A program made the translations under genes and the position numbers. The notes under the pieces are model-generated. The model saw nothing but the letters and a program-made list of their open reading frames with translations. It had not been told where the DNA came from and did no database searches. Source: an uncultured Prevotellaceae bacterium (GTDB lineage Bacteria > Bacteroidota > Bacteroidia > Bacteroidales > Bacteroidaceae). From it: a stretch of DNA of 64,000 nucleotides. The stretch is from contig ONDM01000003.1 of NCBI GenBank assembly GCA_900316585.1, forward strand, positions 186,001 through 250,000. The letters run 5' to 3'. Of the stretch, positions 9,245 through 17,070 are shown one piece after another (position 1 is the stretch's first letter; every line of letters begins with the position of its first letter).

Positions 9245-10315
9245 ATGGTTGAACAATTGCAAGGCAGTGGCTCTACATCAAAAAAACGTATAGAGTATAT
9301 TGATGCAATGAGGGGTTTTACAATGCTTCTCGTCGTTTTTGGCCATGTCCTGACCCATGGACTGAACAATTACAGTGAAGGCTCAGTAGTATATAGTTTT
9401 TTTCAGACCTTCAGAATGCCAATGTTCTTTTTTATAAGCGGATATATTGCTTATAAAGCTACTGAATATTGGGATTTTGATTTTTATAAAAAGAATTTGA
9501 GGAAAAAGGCTATCATTCAGCTTGTGCCTACTGTATTCTTCTTTATTTTATATGGAGTCGTATTTAGAATTAATTTTGTCTCTGCCTTTTTGAAGGAAGG
9601 TGTAGGTATCTATTGGTTTTGTCAAACTCTCTTTGAGATGTTCCTGATATATTATACTATCCAGTTGATATGTAAATACACTTCTGAAAAATTATTTACG
9701 TGGCTTATTCTTCTGGCTATGGTAGTCACTAAGGTCGTAGGATTAGTATATAGGACTCATGGCATCCTCTATGATACATTATTGTTATATCGTCTTTTGC
9801 CGTATTTTATGTACTTTGCGTTAGGATTATTATGCAAGAAGTATAATGATTTATTTCTGCGGTTGATGAAAAATGATGCAGTAAAGGCATTTTTAATACT
9901 ATTATTCTTTTTTCTGTTCATTTTTAAATATCACCACAATATTCCATATGGAAAGAATTTGCTCTATTTGAGTGACCATCTGCTCATTAGAGTGGCTGGC
10001 TTATTCTGTGTCTTCAGTTTCTTTTTGTGCCATTCTGACTTTTTCGCAAGAAACGGCAAGGTCAGCCAAACAATGCAATTTGTAGGAAGAAGGACGTTGG
10101 ATATATATTTGCTTCATTACTTCTTCATTCCAGACTTGGCTTGTTGTAATGAATTCCTGTCCACAGATACTCGTGCAGTATTGGAATTGCTGTTTGGCTT
10201 CGGATTAGCTGCTTTAATAATAGCAGTGAGTCTCTTGTGTAGTGCATTTATTAGAAATAGTGAATTCTTAGGGCATTACCTGTTTGGTGTGAAATCAGAT
10301 AAATATAGTTATTAA
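9245..10315 (+). CDS. Membrane acyltransferase, acyltransferase-3 family (IEYIDAMRGF subgroup)
   Basis: Inner-membrane acyltransferase of 356 residues with about ten hydrophobic helices. It has the family motif R-X10-H within DAMRGFTMLLVVFGH near residues 21-35, FRMPMFFFISGY near residue 57 and the C-terminal GRRTLDIYLLHYFF block. These blocks recur almost unchanged in the tandem pair at 51,305 and 52,386, so the three are paralogues within 43 kb. Probable function is O-acetylation, or other short-chain acylation, of the polysaccharide. It follows the GT2 gene by 9 nt. Confidence 0.88.
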   Translation: MVEQLQGSGSTSKKRIEYIDAMRGFTMLLVVFGHVLTHGLNNYSEGSVVYSFFQTFRMPMFFFISGYIAYKATEYWDFDFYKKNLRKKAIIQLVPTVFFFILYGVVFRINFVSAFLKEGVGIYWFCQTLFEMFLIYYTIQLICKYTSEKLFTWLILLAMVVTKVVGLVYRTHGILYDTLLLYRLLPYFMYFALGLLCKKYNDLFLRLMKNDAVKAFLILLFFFLFIFKYHHNIPYGKNLLYLSDHLLIRVAGLFCVFSFFLCHSDFFARNGKVSQTMQFVGRRTLDIYLLHYFFIPDLACCNEFLSTDTRAVLELLFGFGLAALIIAVSLLCSAFIRNSEFLGHYLFGVKSDKYSY

Positions 10316-10345
10316 TATTAGTGAGGATTTAATTATTATAAGAAT

Positions 10346-11065
10346 ATGAAAAACGTAGCATTACTTATTGCCGGAGGTTCTGGTAATCGAATGGGACAGG
10401 ATATCCCTAAACAATTTATGCATGTTGATGGATGTCCAATTATCATTCATACAATGAAATGTTTTCAGTTGCATCCTGATATAGATGCAATAGCTGTTGT
10501 TTGCCTGAAAGGTTGGGAAACGGTTCTCCAAGCGTATGCCAATCAGTTTTCAATAACTAAGCTGAAATGGATCTTCCCTGGAGGGGCAACTGGCATGGAG
10601 TCTATACATAATGGTATATATGGATTAAAGAATGAAGGTTGTGACGATGAAGATTTGGTGCTGATTCATGATTCAGTACGTCCTCTTTTAAGCCAAGATA
10701 TAATCAGTAGCAATATAGCAATTTGTAAAGCATATGGTTATGCTATTACAGGAATAAAATGCCGTGAGGCAATTCTTGAAAGTGAGGATGGATTTGTATC
10801 AAGCACTAGCATTCCAAGAGACAGACTGATTAGAACACAGACTCCACAGACATTCAGATTGAAAAATATTATAGCTGTACATGAAGAAGCAAAGCTTAAA
10901 GGCATTACAAACAGTGTTGCTTCTTGTACTTTGATAGCAGAGGTTGGTGGTCGTGAAATGCACGTAGTTCCAGGTTCTGAGAAAAATATCAAGATAACCA
11001 CTGTGGAAGATCTTGAGATCTTGAAAGCTCTGATGCATACGAACAAAGATGAATGGCTTAAATAA
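10346..11065 (+). CDS. IspD-like CTP:polyol-phosphate cytidylyltransferase (copy 1)
   Basis: Cytidylyltransferase of 239 residues in the IspD/TarI family. The nucleotide-binding loop is LIAGGSGNRMG near residues 8-18, then IPKQF, the catalytic core LIHDSVRP near residue 111, and the C-terminal KITTVEDLEI. Its gene overlaps the next one, an NAD epimerase, by a single base, a coupling repeated at 33,106-34,853. In capsule loci this pairing (as in pneumococcal loci that make CDP-arabinitol or CDP-mannitol) usually makes a CDP-alditol rather than an isoprenoid intermediate. The specific polyol is not deducible; a housekeeping ispD is expected elsewhere in the genome. Confidence 0.85.
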   Translation: MKNVALLIAGGSGNRMGQDIPKQFMHVDGCPIIIHTMKCFQLHPDIDAIAVVCLKGWETVLQAYANQFSITKLKWIFPGGATGMESIHNGIYGLKNEGCDDEDLVLIHDSVRPLLSQDIISSNIAICKAYGYAITGIKCREAILESEDGFVSSTSIPRDRLIRTQTPQTFRLKNIIAVHEEAKLKGITNSVASCTLIAEVGGREMHVVPGSEKNIKITTVEDLEILKALMHTNKDEWLK

Positions 11066-12096
11066 TGGCATATAAAGATGATTTGATGAAGGTTGCATCT
11101 CTAGATTTACCTTGGGAAAAACTAGAAGGATGCAATATATTGGTTACAGGAGCTACAGGTCTGATTGGCTCTTGTTTGGTTGAAGCTCTGTTATCCCGTA
11201 AAGGAGGACATTATCAGGTATATGCTTCTGGAAGAAATGAGGAAAGGGCAAAACGTCGGTTCTCAGATTTTAAAAATTGCTCAAATTTCCATTTTTTCAG
11301 ATATGATGTCACAGAACCTTTACAAAGTGACATTGAGTTTCATTATATTATTGATGCTGCAAGTAATGCATCTCCTAACTTTTTTGCAACGAAACCTGTA
11401 GAGGTAATAAAATCAAATATTGAAGGTGTATGTCATCTACTTGATTATGGTATGGGACACAATCTGAAACGCTTTCTTTATATTTCTACAGGTGAAGTTT
11501 ACGGTGAAGGTGATGGGAGAGCATTTACTGAGGATTATAGTGGATATGTGGATTGTACAAAGCCTCGTTCATGTTATCCTTCCTCCAAAAGAGCCTCAGA
11601 AACGTTGTGTGCTTCATATTCATCGGAATATGGGCTTGATGTGGTAATTGCCCGTCCTTCTCATACCTATGGCCCTTATTTTACAGAAAGTGACAATCGG
11701 GTTTATGCACAGTTTATTAGGAATGTGTTGAATGGTGATGATATCATCATGAAAAGTACTGGCTCACAGTTCCGTTCTTGGTGTTATGTCGTTGATTGTG
11801 TATCAGCTTTGCTCCATGTGCTGTTGAAAGGTAAGAATGGTGAAGCATATAATATAGCAGACCAGTCTTCAAACATTTCAATTAAGGACCTGGCAGAGAT
11901 GATAGCTCATATAGGTGATAAAAAAGTGGTTATTCAATTGCCGGACGAGGTGGAGAAAGCGGGTTATAATGTGGTAAAGAAATCTGTCTTTTCTACATCA
12001 AAGCTTGAATTTTTGGGCTGGACCCTTTTAGAGGGTAATATGAGTCAAAAAATGAGAGCTACGATTGATGAGCAAAAAGCTGCGAACTTGCATTAA
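11065..12096 (+). CDS. NAD-dependent epimerase/dehydratase-family enzyme paired with IspD-like (copy 1)
   Basis: Extended SDR of 343 residues. It has the glycine motif VTGATGLIGS near residue 30, the catalytic STGEVYG segment near residue 142 and the Tyr-Lys pair in CYPSSK near residue 170. It belongs to the sugar nucleotide epimerase/dehydratase superfamily. TAATG coupling to the IspD-like gene and the existence of a second such pair suggest it works on the polyol phosphate or CDP-linked precursor, for example as a reductase in CDP-alditol synthesis. It could instead be an ordinary NDP-sugar epimerase. Confidence 0.82.
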   Translation: MAYKDDLMKVASLDLPWEKLEGCNILVTGATGLIGSCLVEALLSRKGGHYQVYASGRNEERAKRRFSDFKNCSNFHFFRYDVTEPLQSDIEFHYIIDAASNASPNFFATKPVEVIKSNIEGVCHLLDYGMGHNLKRFLYISTGEVYGEGDGRAFTEDYSGYVDCTKPRSCYPSSKRASETLCASYSSEYGLDVVIARPSHTYGPYFTESDNRVYAQFIRNVLNGDDIIMKSTGSQFRSWCYVVDCVSALLHVLLKGKNGEAYNIADQSSNISIKDLAEMIAHIGDKKVVIQLPDEVEKAGYNVVKKSVFSTSKLEFLGWTLLEGNMSQKMRATIDEQKAANLH

Positions 12097-12114
12097 TGTG
12101 TAAACATTTTTAGA

Positions 12115-13041
12115 ATGAAATTAGTATATTGTCTTACCTCTACACCTAAAGATCTTTATTATGAGCAGGCTTTAGTTTCTATTCATACGGCTCGTTTTCA
12201 CAATCCTGAATCAGAAATTATTTTGATAGTGGATAGTGATACGAATGCATCTTTAATAGGAAACAGGAGCGGCTTGGATTCCTATATCAGTGAGAAAATT
12301 GTAATAGATGTTCCTGAAAAATATGCTTCCAATGTGGCGAAATCCAGATACCTTAAGCTGCATGTGAGATCTTTTGTAAGCGGAACATTGCTTTTCATTG
12401 ATACAGATACAATTATAGTTTCACCAATCGGTGAGCCTGCTGATTTTGGAAGTGAGATGGGGATAGTATTGGATCGTCATCAGAAAAAGAGAAAACTGGC
12501 AGATAAAACTTTGACTGTCTTTAAGTTACTGGGGTATTCATGCCCTTCGTGGATTGATTATCACAATAGTGGTGTAATCTATATGAAAGATTCGCCTCAA
12601 ACTCGTGAATTCTACGAACAATGGTTTCGTACATGGGAAAAATGTTTTGAGAATGGATATTTCGTTGACCAGCCATCCTTAGCCGACACAGAGAAGAAAT
12701 TAGGACAGATAAAGACATTGCCTGGCGAATGGAATTGCCAGACTTTTGTACCTGAGAGTTTGCCGTATTTCTCAAATGCGAAAATCTGTCATTTTTATGG
12801 AGGAACGGGAGAAAATAATGTAGATGAGTGGTACACCCGGTTACTTAAAAGAGTAAAGGATTGTGGAACAATCATTAAGACAGATGCAGATTTTGTGCAA
12901 GACTTGGAGGACAATCTTCTCCAAAATGAATTGTATAGGATAGGGCATACAGCAATATATTATGCAGTTAAATCTATAAGAAAGAAACACGGAGGACTAT
13001 TTAGGTCTCTCAATAATTTTTTAAATGTTTTTAGGAAATAG
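12115..13041 (+). CDS. GT-A glycosyltransferase with DTD motif, GT8-like
   Basis: Probable nucleotide-diphospho-sugar transferase of 308 residues. The N-terminus (MKLVYCLTSTP) is followed by a LLFIDTDTIIV strand near residue 93, whose DTD would bind the divalent cation and sugar nucleotide as in GT8-type enzymes. A DYHNSGVIYM block near residue 144 resembles the substrate-binding segment of GT8 enzymes. The C-terminal 60 residues are basic and amphipathic and could contact the membrane. It is the penultimate gene of unit A. Family assignment is by motif only. Confidence 0.7.
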   Translation: MKLVYCLTSTPKDLYYEQALVSIHTARFHNPESEIILIVDSDTNASLIGNRSGLDSYISEKIVIDVPEKYASNVAKSRYLKLHVRSFVSGTLLFIDTDTIIVSPIGEPADFGSEMGIVLDRHQKKRKLADKTLTVFKLLGYSCPSWIDYHNSGVIYMKDSPQTREFYEQWFRTWEKCFENGYFVDQPSLADTEKKLGQIKTLPGEWNCQTFVPESLPYFSNAKICHFYGGTGENNVDEWYTRLLKRVKDCGTIIKTDADFVQDLEDNLLQNELYRIGHTAIYYAVKSIRKKHGGLFRSLNNFLNVFRK

Positions 13042-13064
13042 TTATAAATTTATTACATACAAAT

Positions 13065-13298
13065 ATGGAATTGAATGATTTTATTGAGAATTTTGCGAAT
13101 CAGTTTGATGATACAGATGTAAGTGAATTCAAACCTGATACCGAATTTAAGGAAATGGAGGAATGGACTTCATTAATTGCATTTTCAGAAATAGTAATGA
13201 TAAAAAATGAATATGGAGTCACTCTTAAGGGAGATGATATAAAGAATGCAAAAACAATAGAAGATTTATTCAAGGTCGTTTCCTCAAGGAATAATTAA
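13065..13298 (+). CDS. Acyl carrier protein-like protein, orphan at the end of unit A
   Basis: Small acidic protein of 77 residues with the helical pattern of acyl carrier proteins. The phosphopantetheine site is WTSL near residue 37 instead of the usual DSL: Ser is present but the preceding Asp is Thr. It is clearly paralogous to the ACP at 22,010, sharing FIENxAxQFDD, WTSL and IKNAxTIEDLF. No ligase, ketosynthase or reductase is near it in unit A; the obvious partners are in unit B and the convergent AAC(3)-like gene at 13,378. It could carry the acyl group used by that N-acyltransferase. Confidence 0.82.
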   Translation: MELNDFIENFANQFDDTDVSEFKPDTEFKEMEEWTSLIAFSEIVMIKNEYGVTLKGDDIKNAKTIEDLFKVVSSRNN

Positions 13299-13314
13299 TC
13301 GAAAAGGATGATTT

Positions 13315-13359
13315 AAAGAAGAAGGTGCTGGTATTGAGTTTACCAGCACCTTCTTCTTT
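13315..13359. terminator. Strong bidirectional terminator hairpin
   Basis: A perfect 19-bp inverted repeat: arms 13,315-13,333 and 13,341-13,359, loop of 7 nt. The core is GGTGCTGGTA/TACCAGCACC, flanked by A-rich sequence on the left and T-rich sequence on the right, so it can terminate transcription from both directions. It separates unit A (plus) from the convergent AAC(3)-like gene (minus), which stops at 13,378. Confidence 0.9.
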
Positions 13360-13377
13360 GTATTTATATAGTTAAAC

Positions 13378-14181
13378 TTACTGTCCTTTAAATGTACCAA
13401 TCTTACGGCTTCGATTAAAGCGTATGTCATGCAAAATAGGTTCAACCGTATTGTGTATGTCAGGAAAGACAATAAATGGAATGCCGTTGATAAGAATATG
13501 ATCGGCAACACCTGTTTCTATAAATTCATTTTCTATAGGATCATAGCATTTTTCAACATCTTTATCCAGGTCTCTGACAAACATAGAGAAAGTTTTTGTA
13601 CTTGACTCTTGATTCTCGTCAATGTATTCACCAGTGAAATTCTTGATGTAACGATATTCTATTTCAGGCAGTATCATCTCTTCCACATAATGCACAAATG
13701 TAAAGCAGTGAGTTAAATGTACGTCAATTATTACTTGTTTGGCGTGTTTATGGTCAAGATAGGCAAAAACAGAGTCAGGCCCAAATGAATCAGAGAAATC
13801 CATATCGCAAAGGAGGTCTTTATCTTTTCCTGTTACTGCGAATGAATACAGTGCATGTTTTGTTCTTTTGAAATCCTTTCTTTTTAGACAGGCATTGCCT
13901 AATGAACCGGTTTTGCCTTTTGTTTTTTTCCAGTTGAATGGAACCCCTTTGCAAAAATCCCAATTATATGTTGGGAACAGCAATGTTCCTTCTGGTCCGA
14001 CTTTTTCAATGAATGAATCAATAAATTTATTAACATCAGGAAGGTTCCCGGTAGTTTCAAACTCTTTGGAAAAGAGATTAAGAAGGTCAGATGAAACCAG
14101 TATTGTATCGCCTTTTTCTATTCCCAAATAATCTACAATTTTCAAATAGTTGATTTCGGGATTGTTATATATTTTTTCCAT
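13378..14181 (-). CDS. AAC(3)/antibiotic N-acetyltransferase-family protein, probable sugar N-acyltransferase
   Basis: Protein of 267 residues of the aminoglycoside 3-N-acetyltransferase (Antibiotic_NAT) family. Diagnostic segments are GDTILVSSDLL near residue 24, GPEGTLLFPTYNW near residue 62, SFGPDSVFAYL near residue 131 and the conserved THCFTFVHYVEE near residue 156, containing the family His and Glu. In capsule loci members of this family usually N-acylate amino sugars rather than confer resistance. It is the only minus-strand gene in the first 53 kb, with its own consensus promoter at 14,223-14,253 and a shared terminator. The orphan ACP at 13,065 is its convergent neighbour, which suggests an acyl-ACP donor (inference). 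Confidence 0.82.
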   Translation of the reverse strand: MEKIYNNPEINYLKIVDYLGIEKGDTILVSSDLLNLFSKEFETTGNLPDVNKFIDSFIEKVGPEGTLLFPTYNWDFCKGVPFNWKKTKGKTGSLGNACLKRKDFKRTKHALYSFAVTGKDKDLLCDMDFSDSFGPDSVFAYLDHKHAKQVIIDVHLTHCFTFVHYVEEMILPEIEYRYIKNFTGEYIDENQESSTKTFSMFVRDLDKDVEKCYDPIENEFIETGVADHILINGIPFIVFPDIHNTVEPILHDIRFNRSRKIGTFKGQ

Positions 14182-14222
14182 AAAATATGTTTTATATTTT
14201 TATGCATTAGTAAATTCCATTG

Positions 14223-14253
14223 CAAATGTAATAACAATTTCTTATATGGCAAA
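14223..14253 (-). promoter_or_regulatory. Consensus Bacteroidota promoter for the AAC(3)-like gene
   Basis: Read on the minus strand, TTTG (14,250-14,253) is followed by exactly 19 nt and then TACATTTG (14,223-14,230). This matches the Bacteroides -33/-7 consensus TTTG-N19-TAnnTTTG at every defined base. Transcription should start near 14,216, about 35 nt before the ATG. Confidence 0.88.
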
Positions 14254-14300
14254 TTAATAAATAATCTTAAGAAAACATATTGGAAAAAGTTTTTCTTTTC

Positions 14301-14331
14301 TTTGATAAGTCTATGAAAAGGATTATCTTTG
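14301..14331 (+). promoter_or_regulatory. Consensus Bacteroidota promoter for unit B
   Basis: TTTG at 14,301-14,304, 19 nt, then TATCTTTG at 14,324-14,331: an exact match to TTTG-N19-TAnnTTTG. It is divergent from the promoter at 14,223-14,253, with about 50 bp between the two -33 elements. It would start the long transcript of unit B, leaving an untranslated leader of about 165 nt. No flanking inverted repeats of the invertible-promoter type were seen. Confidence 0.88.
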
Positions 14332-14337
14332 CATAGT

Positions 14338-14503
14338 CTTAGAAACACATACTTCTTTTTATTTTTATTTATGTGTTATAATTTCCATGCTAAAGCATAA
14401 ATCTATTAATTTTCAATGCAATATAATTATTCATTGGAAATAAGGACTTACCCTAAAATTTGTTTTTTACAGATTTAAGATTAATCAATAAAATAATATA
14501 AAC
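14338..14503 (+). promoter_or_regulatory. Long AT-rich 5' leader of unit B
   Basis: The 14,182-14,503 interval is the only stretch over 300 nt without a gene. Besides the two promoters it holds this untranslated leader. It contains small inverted repeats: AACACATA (14,344-14,351) with TATGTGTT (14,370-14,377) around a T-rich loop, and ATGCT-AA-AGCAT just downstream. Bacteroides capsule operons often have long leaders where UpxY proteins act to allow elongation. Whether this leader works that way is inference. Confidence 0.5.
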
Positions 14504-15526
14504 ATGTTAAATGGTAAAGTGGTACTAATTACCGGTGGTTCAGGATCATTCGGAAAGAAATTTGTAGAGGTAATTCTTCGTGATTATCCTAAAGTTAAGA
14601 AAATCATTATATATTCTCGTGGTGAGCTGAAACAGTTCAACATGAAACAGATTTGGCCTACAGAGAAGTATCCTCAGATTCGATATTTTATTGGAGATGT
14701 TCGTGATCGAAATAGATTGATTCGGGCATGTGAAGGAGTTGATGTTATTATTCATGCTGCAGCAATCAAGCAAGTTGACACTGCCGAATATAATCCAGAG
14801 GAGTGTATCAAGACAAATGTGCATGGAGCTATGAATGTGATAGATGCAGCTATGATTACTGGTGTGAAGGATGTAGTGGCTCTATCTACAGACAAGGCTT
14901 GTGCTCCAATTAACCTGTATGGTGCTACAAAATTGGTTTCAGACAAATTGTTTACTGCAGCAAACAACATAAAAGGTTCCAAAGACTTACGTTTCTCAGT
15001 GGTACGCTATGGTAATGTAATGGGCTCCAGAGGTTCAGTCATCCCATTTTTCATCGACAAGCGTGATAGTGGAGCAACAGAGCTGCCTATTACAGATATG
15101 CGTATGACTCGTTTTAACATTTCTCTTGAAGATGGAGTTGCTCTTGTCATGTTTGCGCTGGGACATCATTTGGGCGGAGAGATCTTTATCCCTAAGATTC
15201 CATCTTATCACATTAAGGATGTTGCTACAGCTATCGCACCTCATTTGCCACAAGTGGAAGTTGGTATTCGTCCGGGAGAAAAACTCCATGAGGAAATGAT
15301 TACCGTTACAGATGCACTTGATACAATAGATTTAGGGAAATACTATGCTATACTTCCTTCTGTATCGTTCTGTTGGAAAAAGGATGATTATATAAAGCAT
15401 CATAATGCTAAACCTGTTCCATTTGGTTTCCATTATAGTTCAGATATAAATGACCAGTGGGAAACTGTAGAATCAATGAGAGAGAACATTAAGAAATACG
15501 TCGATCCGGATTTTGAAGTAAAATAA
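14504..15526 (+). CDS. pseB: UDP-GlcNAc 4,6-dehydratase (inverting), PseB-type
   Basis: Soluble extended SDR of 340 residues that removes water from UDP-GlcNAc and inverts C5, the first step to pseudaminic-type sugars. Seen: VLITGGSGSFGK near residue 7, IYSRGELKQF near residue 40, IHAAAIKQVD near residue 83, STDKA near residue 127 and catalytic YGATK near residue 138, plus RFSVVRYGNVMGSRGSV. It lacks the membrane domain of PglF/CapD/WbpM proteins, which favours PseB. First gene of unit B. The following aldo-keto reductase, cytidylyltransferase and NeuB-family synthase support nonulosonate synthesis, but PseC, PseG and a clear PseH are not adjacent. Confidence 0.9.
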   Translation: MLNGKVVLITGGSGSFGKKFVEVILRDYPKVKKIIIYSRGELKQFNMKQIWPTEKYPQIRYFIGDVRDRNRLIRACEGVDVIIHAAAIKQVDTAEYNPEECIKTNVHGAMNVIDAAMITGVKDVVALSTDKACAPINLYGATKLVSDKLFTAANNIKGSKDLRFSVVRYGNVMGSRGSVIPFFIDKRDSGATELPITDMRMTRFNISLEDGVALVMFALGHHLGGEIFIPKIPSYHIKDVATAIAPHLPQVEVGIRPGEKLHEEMITVTDALDTIDLGKYYAILPSVSFCWKKDDYIKHHNAKPVPFGFHYSSDINDQWETVESMRENIKKYVDPDFEVK

Positions 15527-15536
15527 GCATTCAGTG

Positions 15537-16379
15537 ATGGGGTCTTTGAATAAACTGGCATTAGGAACGGTTCAATTTGGTTGTCAGTATGGATTGAATT
15601 CAGTCCAGCCAACCAAATTGGATGAGGTTCAATCTTTGTTGGAGTTTGCCAGGGAATCAGGTATTCATTTGCTGGACACCTCACCCGCCTATGGTAATGC
15701 AGAGGAGGTTTTAGGAAAAGTTTCTGCTTGTGACAATTTTGAGATTGTTTCCAAATACTCAGATTTGAGTATTTCTGTGGAAGACAGCTTTAATCAGACA
15801 TTGTCCCAATTAGGAGCAAAAAAGTTGTTTGGGTATTTGATTCATTATTTTGACATGTATCAAAAATGTCCAAATATATGGGACGATTTCCTTAAATTGA
15901 AATCTGAAGGTAAGGTCGCACATATTGGCTTCTCTTTATATGAACCATCAGAATTGGAGCTTCTGATAAATAGGAAGGTGGATTTTGATATTTTGCAAAT
16001 TCCAATGAATATATTGGACAGGCAGTTCGAACCTTACTTAAAGGAACTTCATGATAGAGGCGTGATTCTGCATGTGCGTAGTGTGTTCCTTCAGGGACTT
16101 TTCTTTAAAAACAGGAATGAATTACCTGAAAGACTTTTGCCCCTTAGAAAGTATCTCTATCAGTTGGATGATTATGCTAAAGCAAATAATCTATCTGTAG
16201 GTGAAATTGCTCTAAACTATATTTTTCAGAATCCCTATGTTGACAATGTTATTGTAGGCGTTCATACCAAAGAGCAGTTGACAAGAAACATTGGTTGCCT
16301 AAGTTCAAGACCGATAGATTTTTGCGTTAATGTGTCAGATGAGGATGTGTATCTTTTGAAACCAAAGAATTGGAATTAG
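15537..16379 (+). CDS. Aldo/keto reductase
   Basis: TIM-barrel oxidoreductase of 280 residues. It keeps the AKR catalytic residues: Asp and Tyr in LLDTSPAYG near residue 46, Lys in VSKYS near residue 72 and His in LIHYF near residue 101, followed by the GKVAHIGFSLYE strand. I chose the ATG at 15,537; an in-frame GTG lies just before it at 15,534. It sits between PseB and PseF. It may reduce the 4-keto group of the PseB product or a later intermediate, in place of the usual PseC transamination (inference). Confidence 0.85.
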   Translation: MGSLNKLALGTVQFGCQYGLNSVQPTKLDEVQSLLEFARESGIHLLDTSPAYGNAEEVLGKVSACDNFEIVSKYSDLSISVEDSFNQTLSQLGAKKLFGYLIHYFDMYQKCPNIWDDFLKLKSEGKVAHIGFSLYEPSELELLINRKVDFDILQIPMNILDRQFEPYLKELHDRGVILHVRSVFLQGLFFKNRNELPERLLPLRKYLYQLDDYAKANNLSVGEIALNYIFQNPYVDNVIVGVHTKEQLTRNIGCLSSRPIDFCVNVSDEDVYLLKPKNWN

Positions 16380-16382
16380 ATT

Positions 16383-17069
16383 ATGAAAAAAATTGCAATT
16401 ATTCCTGCCCGTGGTGGAAGCAAGAGAATTCCACGGAAAAATGTGAAAGATTTTTTAGGTAAGCCAATTATTGCTTATTCTATTGAAGCAGCGCTGCAAT
16501 CAGGACTTTTTGACGAAGTAATGGTTTCAACCGATGATGAAGAAATTGCAGCCATCTCAAAAAGATATGGTGCTAAAGTTCCTTTTATGCGTAGCGAGAA
16601 GACGGCAAATGATTATGCCGTAACGGCCGACGTCTTACTTGAGGTCCTTGATTGTTACCAGGAGATGGGTGAAACGTTTGACATAGTTTGTTGCATCTAT
16701 GCTACAGCTCCTTTCATCACGATAGACAGATTGAGAGAGGCAGATTCCAAGATGGTGGAAGGTATAGATTCCATCTTCCCGATGGTTCCATTTTCATATC
16801 CTATCCAGCGAAGTGTCAGAGTGATTGATGGTTATGCAAGATTGGCTTATCCAGAATATCAGGACGCAAGGTCTCAAGATTTGGAGACTTATTATCATGA
16901 TGCTGGACAGTTCTATTTTATGACCGTCGAAAGCTTAAGGAAAAACAAGTTTATTTGGGGAGAAAACTCAGCTCCGCTTGTCTTGTCTGAACTGGAAGTT
17001 CAAGACTTAGACAATCAGACAGATTGGGAACTGGCAGAGATTAAGTATAAATTAATTCACAACATATAA
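16383..17069 (+). CDS. pseF: Acylneuraminate/pseudaminate cytidylyltransferase
   Basis: CMP-nonulosonate synthetase of 228 residues. The CTP-binding motif IIPARGGSKRIPRKN is at residues 5-19, with VSTDDEEIAA near residue 48 and HDAGQFYF near residue 175. The family (NeuA/PseF/LegF) activates nonulosonic acids with CTP before transfer. The IPRKN form of the motif is typical of PseF. It starts 3 nt after the AKR gene and is followed at once by the NeuB-family synthase. The exact nonulosonate is uncertain because the upstream pathway is incomplete here. Confidence 0.9.
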   Translation: MKKIAIIPARGGSKRIPRKNVKDFLGKPIIAYSIEAALQSGLFDEVMVSTDDEEIAAISKRYGAKVPFMRSEKTANDYAVTADVLLEVLDCYQEMGETFDIVCCIYATAPFITIDRLREADSKMVEGIDSIFPMVPFSYPIQRSVRVIDGYARLAYPEYQDARSQDLETYYHDAGQFYFMTVESLRKNKFIWGENSAPLVLSELEVQDLDNQTDWELAEIKYKLIHNI

Positions 17070-17070
17070 T

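Noticed and set aside
10346..11065. Housekeeping ispD of isoprenoid synthesis
   Set aside because: A second copy exists at 33,106, both coupled to epimerase genes in polysaccharide operons; the pattern fits CDP-alditol synthesis better.
13378..14181. Aminoglycoside resistance gene
   Set aside because: The fold is AAC(3)-like, but the setting within a capsule locus next to an ACP and the low-GC composition shared with its neighbours favour sugar N-acylation. Substrate still untested.
14182..14503. Invertible capsule promoter flanked by inverted repeats
   Set aside because: Only short imperfect repeats were found around the two promoters, and no pair of matching long inverted repeats or nearby invertase gene was seen.
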